DNA of 64,000 bases, taken from positions 1 through 64,000 of the forward strand of contig DATAUG010000036.1 in assembly GCA_036268355.1 (NCBI GenBank). The letters are read 5' to 3'. Of the stretch, positions 53,262 through 59,299 are shown piece after piece; the stretch's first letter is position 1, and the number at the start of each line of letters is the position of its first letter. The position numbers and the translations under genes are program-made. This stretch comes from DASQPJ01 sp036268355 (GTDB lineage: Bacteria; Actinomycetota; Actinomycetes; Sporichthyales; Sporichthyaceae). Below the pieces are notes generated by a model. The model saw only the letters and a list, made by a program, of their open reading frames with translations. It was not told the DNA's origin and did not search any database.

Positions 53262-53740
53262 GCGGTCAGCTCCAGGATCTCGGCGCGGCACGGGTCGCAG
53301 TCGGTGTCGGTGGCGTTCAGGAGGGCCTGCTCGGCGGAGTATTCGTCGGACTCCCAACAGGCGCCGCACAACGGCGCGACCAGGCCGACGTCCGCGTCGG
53401 TGCACGCCACCCCGACGAAGGACCGGAAGGCGAGGGTCTGGCTGCGGTGCCCAGGGCACAGGAAGGCTTCCGGGGCGAAGGTGGGGTCGTTGGCGTGCCG
53501 CGTGTGCGCCAGCACGAACGCCTCGCCCGCGGACTTGAGGCACGCAGCGCAGATGAGCTGTCCTGGGGCGCCGTGCCAGACGTAGGCCGGTTCCCAGTCC
53601 CGCAGGTGCCCGCAGTTGCCGACCAGGGGTAGCGCAGCGAGCCGCTCCAGCACGCGAGCGCCTATGGGGCCCGGCTCCTGCGGGCGCAGGCGGATCGACG
53701 GGGCTACGAAAATGCCCCACTCGCGGTGGGCGGGCGCCAT
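53258..53740 (-). CDS. Cys-rich element protein, unknown function
   Basis: 160 aa from ATG 53740 (GGAGG upstream). Four CxxC-type pairs: CGHLRDW preceding ICAACLKS, LCPGHRS, APLCGACWES, and CDPCRAEIL at the C-terminus. Aromatic and Cys residues are spaced as in zinc-binding proteins. It overlaps both neighbours by 1-4 bases. No known family recognised. Confidence 0.55.
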   Translation of the reverse strand: MAPAHREWGIFVAPSIRLRPQEPGPIGARVLERLAALPLVGNCGHLRDWEPAYVWHGAPGQLICAACLKSAGEAFVLAHTRHANDPTFAPEAFLCPGHRSQTLAFRSFVGVACTDADVGLVAPLCGACWESDEYSAEQALLNATDTDCDPCRAEILELTA

Positions 53741-53901
53741 CACTTCCGACCTCCCTTGCCCGGCACGGTGATAGCCGTGGGGCCGCCGGGAGGATTCTGG
53801 GCGCACTCCGTCAAGGCGGCGGAGGTCTTGTGCACGTCGCCGCAGCGCGGGCACGGCTGACGGGCCGGGACGTTCAGCGGGGGTGCGGCGGGCGTGGTCA
53901 T
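53740..53901 (-). CDS. Small zinc-ribbon-like protein
   Basis: 53 aa from ATG 53901, with GGAGGCGA upstream. The segment CPRCGDVHKTSAALTEC has a CxxC and a later Cys, like half a zinc ribbon. Its stop overlaps the next start by one base (TGATG) and its start overlaps the preceding 30-aa frame by 4 bases. Confidence 0.5.
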   Translation of the reverse strand: MTTPAAPPLNVPARQPCPRCGDVHKTSAALTECAQNPPGGPTAITVPGKGGRK

Positions 53902-53990
53902 GGGGTCGCCTCCGGGGCGGTCGTGCGCCACCGGGGGCCGTCGGCCTGCTGGATGTTGAGCGGTTGTTCGATGGTGATGGTGCGCGGCAT
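53898..53990 (-). CDS. Possible 30-aa micro-protein
   Basis: ATG 53990 to TGA 53898, product MPRTITIEQPLNIQQADGPR plus ten residues. It exactly fills the gap between the HTH gene and the zinc-ribbon gene, with an ATGA overlap downstream and 6 bases upstream, the same spacing habit as the rest of the chain. No homologue recognised. Confidence 0.4.
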   Translation of the reverse strand: MPRTITIEQPLNIQQADGPRWRTTAPEATP

Positions 53991-53996
53991 GGCGGG

Positions 53997-54206
53997 TCAG
54001 CCCTCGCTTCCGGGCCGGCGGGCGCCACTGGCGACCAAGGCGTCGATGTCGGCCACGCCGAACCGGAACGAGCCACCCGGCAAGAAGATCCGAGTCAGGT
54101 GGCCGTTGGCGGCCATCCGGTCGACGGTGCGTTCGCTCACGGCCAGCCGGTGGGCTGCCTGAGCCTTCGTCAGAAGTTGTGCGTCGCTGGCGTTGGTGTC
54201 CCTCAT
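53997..54206 (-). CDS. Excisionase-type helix-turn-helix protein
   Basis: 69 aa from ATG 54206. LLTKAQAAHRLAVSERTVDR is the HTH and RIFLPGGSFRFGVADIDALV the wing of the MerR/Xis (HTH_17) fold. First gene of the left minus-strand chain; the region upstream has a 13-bp inverted repeat pair (54281 and 54380) that could be its operator. As the element has another Xis-like gene beside the integrase, this one may be a transcriptional regulator. Confidence 0.7.
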   Translation of the reverse strand: MRDTNASDAQLLTKAQAAHRLAVSERTVDRMAANGHLTRIFLPGGSFRFGVADIDALVASGARRPGSEG

Positions 54207-54280
54207 GTCATCGACGGTAAGCACGCCAGCGGCGGAATGTTGCGCCACAGGCCGACTCCGCCGGACACCGGTAGACAGCT

Positions 54281-54392
54281 CAACCCTCGGTGTTCTGGCC
54301 CCGGGAACCCTCAGCGGGGGTGCGAAGTGAGGGTCCGTCAGCGTGAAATCGCCCCACGCGGCTGGTGATACCGATAAGGACACCGAGGGTTG
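54281..54392. promoter_or_regulatory. Widely spaced 13-bp inverted repeat in promoter region
   Basis: CAACCCTCGGTGT (54281-54293) and its exact reverse complement ACACCGAGGGTTG (54380-54392), 86 bases apart, in the 332-base gene-free stretch 54207-54538 upstream of the HTH gene. Spacing suits DNA looping or two promoter operators. Confidence 0.5.
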
Positions 54393-54494
54393 ACGCGGTC
54401 GGGTAAAGATTCGGCAAGCGGGGCCGGCGGGGAGCGATCCGCGGATGTGGGCTACTTACCGGCGAGCGGAGGACCCCCGACCCGAAGACGCAGA

Positions 54495-54517
54495 ACGCCC
54501 CTCCGGTGGGAGGGCGT
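54495..54517 (-). terminator. Terminator after gene 54539-54901
   Basis: Nine-base-pair stem (ACGCCC-c-TCC with GGAGGGCGT, one bulged C), loop GGTG, about 20 bases beyond the stop of the minus-strand gene. Confidence 0.55.
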
Positions 54518-54538
54518 CGCGATCAGGTACAGGTCCGG

Positions 54539-54901
54539 TCAGACGCAAGCCAGCTCGCGGAACTCCTTCTGCCCTTGGGTCGCGTAACCCTTTACGGCGA
54601 CGCCTTCCATGAACTCGTCCACACGCGGCGCGGGCAGCCCCCGCCGGCGGTTGATCGCTCCCACAGCAGGCCCGAAGGTCGCCAATTGCAGGCCGTGCGA
54701 AGTCTGCGCGGCTAGCACTCCAGGGCCGGGGCACGTCCGGATCTGCTCGTTGACGTAGGTCATAGAGTCGTCGGCGAGAGCCACGACGACCGAGAACTCC
54801 TCACCTGGCTTGCAGCCGAGGGCCGTGCGGAACAGAGGGTTCCGCATCATCCGTGCGAGCTGTGGGATCAAGGCTGCTCGTTGCTGCGCCCTATCGTCCA
54901 T
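54539..54901 (-). CDS. Element protein of unknown function
   Basis: 120 aa from ATG 54901, beginning MDDRAQQRAALIPQLARMM, with a beta-rich middle (EEFSVVVALADDSMTYVNEQI) and one cysteine near the centre and one at the C-terminus. No family recognised. The start lies 11 bases inside the end of the preceding gene (54891-55310), so the two are coupled and may act together. It ends before a terminator. Confidence 0.5.
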   Translation of the reverse strand: MDDRAQQRAALIPQLARMMRNPLFRTALGCKPGEEFSVVVALADDSMTYVNEQIRTCPGPGVLAAQTSHGLQLATFGPAVGAINRRRGLPAPRVDEFMEGVAVKGYATQGQKEFRELACV

Positions 54902-55310
54902 CGTTCGACCTCCGTTCGTTCTCTCGCCACTTGTTCTGTACATCGGCGACGGCGCTGTCCAACTGCACTGCAAGCGACTCGTAGCTGTCGATCGATGCTA
55001 TGTGGCGCTTGGCAAACTCGACGTCGTCCTGGTTGTACAGGTGCATGTGTGCCGTTCCGTGACACGTGTCGTAAACGGCGACCCGCTGCCACTTGCCATC
55101 GTCGCCCAAACGGCACTGGCACACAGCCCATTCCGCGAGTCGGTTGTCCTCGTCATAACCGAGCCGTTGGACGAACGAAACCTGCGCGCTGATCGGGAAG
55201 CGCTGCACCCATTCGTTGGCTGGGTCAGGCTCCTTCAGCGGCTGCCAGCCCGATACAGCGGCAGCCAGCTCGCCCACGGTCAGCGGTCGTTGCAGCTTCC
55301 TCCCGCCCAC
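54891..55310 (-). CDS. Element protein, possibly DUF7718-like
   Basis: 139 aa from GTG 55310. The central segment CQCRLGDDGKWQRVAVYDTC is followed by HGTAHMHLYN, a pattern (Trp, then YD-x-x-H-G-x-x-H) like small mobile-element proteins of the DUF7718 type; I hold this similarity loosely. Overlaps the downstream gene by 11 bases. Preceded by a 130-base gene-free gap containing a CTTTTTT tract, so this pair may have its own promoter. Confidence 0.45.
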   Translation of the reverse strand: MGGRKLQRPLTVGELAAAVSGWQPLKEPDPANEWVQRFPISAQVSFVQRLGYDEDNRLAEWAVCQCRLGDDGKWQRVAVYDTCHGTAHMHLYNQDDVEFAKRHIASIDSYESLAVQLDSAVADVQNKWRENERRSNDGR

Positions 55311-55440
55311 CGGCTCCGCCCGCCCTTTTCGCCCAGTTGCGCCCCCGCGCGCCTTTTTTCGACGGTAGGTAGGGGCACCGGGATTGCGGCTCGGCCGAAC
55401 GGCTCGACCAGAGCTACGAACGGCTGATCCAGGGCGGTGG

Positions 55441-55584
55441 TCAGCCCCGGCGGCGCAGTTCCCGCCGCAGGCGGCCGACCTCGCGGCGGGTGCGGCGCGC
55501 TTCGATCGCGGCGCGTTCGCCGGCGCTGTGCCAGCGGACCAGGCCCAGCGTCGACAGGCTCAGGATCTTCCGCGTCGCGCCCAT
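55441..55584 (-). CDS. Small basic protein, unknown
   Basis: 47 aa, beginning MGATRKILSLSTLGLVRWHS, with an Arg-rich helical C-terminus (RRTRREVGRLRRELRRRG). The ATG overlaps the stop of the upstream gene by one base (TGATG). The amphipathic N-terminus and basic tail could bind membrane or nucleic acid; no family recognised. Confidence 0.4.
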   Translation of the reverse strand: MGATRKILSLSTLGLVRWHSAGERAAIEARRTRREVGRLRRELRRRG

Positions 55585-55928
55585 CAGCGGGCAGCCTCGA
55601 CGCAGTTGACGCAGCGGCGGACCTCGGCGCGGTAGTCCGGCTTGTCGGTCAGACGGGTCGGATCGATCTGGACGCCGGGCACGCCGTACTCGACCCAGAT
55701 GTAAGGGGCGCGCGGCTGGTCGGCGTCGCGGAAGGCGGCGGCGGGAAGGATCATGCGGCAGATCGAACACGTCATGCCGACGAAGGTGTTGCGGAGCGGC
55801 TCCCAGCCTCCGGGCCGGACGTGGTTGTGCTGCCGGGCCCCGGGCGCGCCATCGCACAAGGGACACCCGGGGATGAGGGTGCCCCGCGGCAGGTTGCCGA
55901 TCTCCTCGTCGGTCGGGCGATCGATCAT
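55584..55928 (-). CDS. Cys-rich element protein, unknown function
   Basis: 114 aa from ATG 55928, with three CxxC pairs: CPLCDG near residue 22, CSICRM near 54, CVNCVE near the end. Such proteins probably bind zinc. Both ends overlap neighbouring genes by 1-4 bases. It resembles in character, not in sequence, the Cys-rich proteins at 51843 and 53258. Confidence 0.5.
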   Translation of the reverse strand: MIDRPTDEEIGNLPRGTLIPGCPLCDGAPGARQHNHVRPGGWEPLRNTFVGMTCSICRMILPAAAFRDADQPRAPYIWVEYGVPGVQIDPTRLTDKPDYRAEVRRCVNCVEAAR

Positions 55929-56287
55929 GGCCGCTCCTCCTGCATCTCGGTGCGCAGCTCAGCCAGCCGGGATTTGGTGAGGGTGTGCCAGTCGTTGTCT
56001 GCTTGGTGGCCGCACCGCGCCCCGTGATGCAAGTAGGTCCGGCATCCCCACTGGTCGCCGTCGTACTCGTGGCGACCCTGGGCGCGATCCACGTAGGCGC
56101 ACAGCAGTTCACGGTCGTCCTCGGCGGCGATCAACTGCCCGAGCAGCGCGGCGTGTTCCGCGGTCAGCTCACGCACCCGCAGCCGGGCAGCGTGCAGCTC
56201 CTCGATCACACGGGTGAGGTCGTGGTCGTCGGTGTTCCGGCCGGCCAGGGCCGTCAGCTCCGCGGGCGTCAGCGGTGCAGAGTTCAT
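55925..56287 (-). CDS. Element protein with coiled-coil segment, unknown function
   Basis: 120 aa from ATG 56287. Residues about 22-60 (LTRVIEELHAARLRVRELTAEHAALLGQL) have leucine heptads consistent with a short coiled coil; the C-terminal half has CRTYLHHGARCGHQ, a possible metal site. Start and stop overlap the neighbouring genes by 4 bases each (ATGA). Confidence 0.5.
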   Translation of the reverse strand: MNSAPLTPAELTALAGRNTDDHDLTRVIEELHAARLRVRELTAEHAALLGQLIAAEDDRELLCAYVDRAQGRHEYDGDQWGCRTYLHHGARCGHQADNDWHTLTKSRLAELRTEMQEERP

Positions 56288-56922
56288 CGGGCAGTCTCCC
56301 CGGTCGTTGTGGTGGTGGGTGAGTCGAGCAGCGCCTGCATCCGTGCGCACACGTCGGGCTCCCGGCCCTCGGACCAATCCGCCCAGAACTGCGCCCGCAG
56401 GGACGCGCGCTCGGTCAGACAGTCGTCGCAGCGGCTTTCGTCGCAGTCGCAGAAGGTGTCCGACAGCGCGCTCTCGGCGTCGAGCCACGCCTGGGCGATG
56501 CGCCACACCATGTCCTCGGTGACGCGGGCGTAGGCGGCGCGGAAACCGGCCTGGTGCGCGGCCAGCCGGGCCGCCTGGTCAGGGGTGGGCGTGAAGGGTC
56601 GACCGCCCTTGCGGACGTTGCAGATGATGCACGCTCCTGCGACGTTGGCCCACCGGTCGGGACCGCCAAGAACCTGCGGGATCACATGCTCGACGTTCTC
56701 GGTCGGCGCGATGCCGCAGAGGTAGCAGACGGGCGCCAGTCGGTAGAGCGAGCGGTTCTCAAACCAGTACCCGGCGCAGCTCGGCTCGCAGTCGTAGTCG
56801 CCGCCGAGCCACCAACCGAGCGCCACCGCTTCACACTCGCCGTGGAACGCGAACCCGGTCAGGCACAGCGGACACGGGTCGGTGCGGCTGGTCCTGCTGG
56901 CCTGGTAACGACGGGTCATCAT
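56284..56922 (-). CDS. HNH endonuclease
   Basis: 212 aa. The HNH core is CYLCGIAPTENVEHVIPQVLGG followed by ACIICNVRKGGR; two extra CxxC-like clusters occur near the N-terminus (CPLCLTG) and at CDCDESRCDDC. Phage and satellite HNH proteins often assist DNA packaging, and others act as homing nucleases or defence effectors; context does not decide. Start ATG 56922 overlaps the resolvase stop. Confidence 0.75.
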   Translation of the reverse strand: MMTRRYQASRTSRTDPCPLCLTGFAFHGECEAVALGWWLGGDYDCEPSCAGYWFENRSLYRLAPVCYLCGIAPTENVEHVIPQVLGGPDRWANVAGACIICNVRKGGRPFTPTPDQAARLAAHQAGFRAAYARVTEDMVWRIAQAWLDAESALSDTFCDCDESRCDDCLTERASLRAQFWADWSEGREPDVCARMQALLDSPTTTTTGETAR

Positions 56923-57719
56923 TCACCGTCCCAGATCGGCGCCGGGGTGAGGTTCTTGTCGCTGCGCCGGTGGGCGGCGCGGTCCTGCGCGGCGGTGCGG
57001 AGAGCCCGCTGCACCGTGACCAGGTGCCACCCGGCCGGCGAACCGGACGGGTTGGGGATGCCGTCGTCGTTCAGGCCGGCGGCGATGGCCGCCAGGGTGC
57101 GGCCGGCTTCGCGCTCCGCGACGACCCGGGCCAGGACGTCCGGACGGGTCGAGAGGGACGACGGGCGGCCCAGGCGGACGCCGGCTGCGCGTTTGGCGGC
57201 CATGCCCTCGGCGGTGCGCTCACCGATGAGGCCCAGCTCGTACTCGGCTGCGGCTGCCAGCACCTGCAGCTGAAACCGGCCCTGAGCGCTGGCGGTGTTC
57301 ACCTTGCCGTCGGGGGTGGCGATGGCCCAAGTACCCGTCCCGGCGGCGGCGAACACGGCGAGCTGGTGCTCAAGGCGCCGGCTGATGCGGTCTATGCGGC
57401 GGACCAGCAGCAGCCCGGCGTCGCAGGCGTTGAGAATTTGGAGGGCGCGGCCGAAACCAGGCCGGCGGTCTGGGGCGACCTTACCGCTGATCGGCACCTC
57501 CACCACCTCGTCCACGACGGCCCAGCCCTGGGCAGAGGCGTAGGCGCGGCACTCGGTGAGCTGCGCGTCGAGCCCGGCGCCGTTCTTGGCCTGCTCCTCG
57601 GTGGACACGCGGACGTAGATGACCACGCACGCGGCAGCGCGAGCACGCGCCGCCTTGGACGGGCGCTTGACGCGTTGGGCGGGAACCGGGCGTGCCCGGT
57701 TGGTGTCGTCGGTGGTCAC
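56919..57719 (-). CDS. Serine recombinase (resolvase/invertase family)
   Basis: 266 aa. The catalytic serine lies in VVIYVRVSTEEQAKNGAGL; conserved arginines are in LLVRRIDRISRRLEHQL, and GLIGERTAEGMAAKRAAGVRLGRP leads to a C-terminal DNA-binding domain with ATIAAGLNDDGIPNPSGS-like recombinase residues. It has only the small C-terminal domain, so it resolves or inverts rather than integrates by itself. The GTG start overlaps the stop of the Toprim gene. With the tyrosine integrase at 63342 the element carries two recombinase types. Confidence 0.88.
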   Translation of the reverse strand: MTTDDTNRARPVPAQRVKRPSKAARARAAACVVIYVRVSTEEQAKNGAGLDAQLTECRAYASAQGWAVVDEVVEVPISGKVAPDRRPGFGRALQILNACDAGLLLVRRIDRISRRLEHQLAVFAAAGTGTWAIATPDGKVNTASAQGRFQLQVLAAAAEYELGLIGERTAEGMAAKRAAGVRLGRPSSLSTRPDVLARVVAEREAGRTLAAIAAGLNDDGIPNPSGSPAGWHLVTVQRALRTAAQDRAAHRRSDKNLTPAPIWDGE

Positions 57720-58699
57720 AGCGTCTCCCGGTTGATCTGATAGTCGCGGAGCCAGTCCTGGGCGGCGTCAACGTCGGCGCGCGCCTGCTCTTCGTCGGCG
57801 AGGGTCTGCTGGTAGACGTCGTCGTCCCACCAGATGTCGATCTGGTCCTGGAACCAGCCCCGCAGCGTCAACGGCTCGACAGCGTCCAGCTCGACCTGGA
57901 CCGGCGCCGGGTTGGCTGGGCCGTGGTCGCCAGGGCAGGCCTTCTCGCTGCCGCAGCGGCCGGCCAGGACGTCGGCGTAGTCGGCGTGCAGGTCCAGGTA
58001 GCGGTCAATGAAGGCAGGCGCGCGGCTGTCGCGGCACTTCCCGGCCTGCACGATCAGCCCGAGTTCTTCGACCTGCTCGGCTTCCAGGCCGATTCGGGTG
58101 ACGTCGGCCCAGCAGTCGGTGTGCCGGACGAAGTTGCGGCTGATGTCCTCGCCGCTGGCGTCGAAGTCCCCAGCGATGATCAGCACGGCTGGGCGGTCAT
58201 CGCCCTCGACCTGGCGGCGCACCTTGCGATCCAGCGACTCGGACGAGTAGCCGCCCAGCGGTACGACGGGCAGGCCCAGCTCGTCGAACCAGTCAGACAG
58301 CAGCCCGGCCAGGGCGTTCTTCTCGACGCCGAGCCAGATCTGGTACTCCTGCCCGGTGGTCCGGCGCAGACGGAAGACCCGGCGGTAGTAGTCGAGCATC
58401 TGATCGGTGTCCGTCCAGCCGTGCGACTGTTCGATGTCCCGCCCACGGTCGAACAGCTCGGGGAACAGGTCGTCGCGGCGCAGTTCGGCCGTGCGCTCCG
58501 AGAGGGCGTCGTACTCCTTCTTGGTGTTGCGGATCAGCCCGAGGCTGACCAGCCGGTAGTGCAACTGGCGCAGGGTGACCGGGATGTCGTACGACTCCAC
58601 GATCTCGGCAGCGCGCGGCAGGATCACCCGGTCCCACTCGCCAGGGCTGCGTCGCTGGCCCGGCACCCCGGCCGGGCGTACCCGGTTCTCATTGGTCAT
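57716..58699 (-). CDS. Toprim-domain protein related to Spo11/topoisomerase VI A
   Basis: 327 aa from ATG 58699 (GGGGG upstream). Residues about 40-95 (VTLRQLHYRLVSLGLIRNTK, EYDALSERTAELRRDDLFP) match a winged-helix segment seen in mobile-element proteins of this type. The Toprim core has the glutamate in IWLGVEKNALAGLL and the acidic pair in LIIAGDFDASGEDISRNF. Length and layout resemble Spo11/TopVIA-like proteins of actinophages, with no TopVIB partner nearby. Function is unknown. Confidence 0.65.
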   Translation of the reverse strand: MTNENRVRPAGVPGQRRSPGEWDRVILPRAAEIVESYDIPVTLRQLHYRLVSLGLIRNTKKEYDALSERTAELRRDDLFPELFDRGRDIEQSHGWTDTDQMLDYYRRVFRLRRTTGQEYQIWLGVEKNALAGLLSDWFDELGLPVVPLGGYSSESLDRKVRRQVEGDDRPAVLIIAGDFDASGEDISRNFVRHTDCWADVTRIGLEAEQVEELGLIVQAGKCRDSRAPAFIDRYLDLHADYADVLAGRCGSEKACPGDHGPANPAPVQVELDAVEPLTLRGWFQDQIDIWWDDDVYQQTLADEEQARADVDAAQDWLRDYQINRETL

Positions 58700-59299
58700 C
58701 GTGGTCCCCCGTGGACTACTTGCGCCGCCGGTGGTTCCGTCGTAGTGACGCCCTGTCAGTTTAACGCGAGTCGACCCATTGCCGTGTGCCTTGGACCTAG
58801 GCCGTTCGGCTCGAACTGGGTGAGCTGTTCGGTCAATTCCCATCCAGAGATGCAACCTGACCGGCAGTCAGTCCGTCTGAGCCCGGCTGGCGCGACGACA
58901 GCAGTGCCGAACAAGAGCCCGACCAAGATCACCAAGTTTTGGAGCGGACCGCGCCGCGCGGCCGGCGGGGCTGCGCTGTCGGGATGAGGTTCTGGAGCTA
59001 GTCCCCGGACGCCGCCGTGAGTCGCGGTGAGTTGCGAGTCGCGGGTACCGCGTCTCGTTTTTCTACTACTCCATATACGTATAAAACAGACATAAAGTTA
59101 ACCCTCTTATACGGTTTGCCCCGACTCCACGCGTAAAACAGAAAGGGGGTCACCGCGACTCACCGCGACCGCGACTCAGACGCGGCCGCGACTGCGCCAG
59201 TCGCGGGGAACGAACCGGGCACCGACCCGCGCGAAACGGCGCCGCATCCGACCTCCGCAGAGACCGAACACGGCGCCGTAAACCCCTGCCGGCGGCGGC
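58700..59299. other. 600-base gene-free region with AT-rich core
   Basis: No credible gene. About 59055-59118 is strikingly AT-rich (ATATACGTATAAAACAG, CATAAAGTTAACC) in an otherwise G+C-rich element, flanked by repeats described at 59019-59206. Confidence 0.6.
59019..59206. repeat. Iteron-like repeats around an AT-rich tract (candidate replication origin)
   Basis: AGTCGCGG or its reverse complement CCGCGACT occurs at about 59020-59027, 59037-59044, 59153-59160, 59169-59176, 59186-59193 and 59199-59206. The two left copies and the next three are in opposite orientation and bracket the AT-rich tract. The region directly follows the primase-polymerase gene. Confidence 0.55.
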
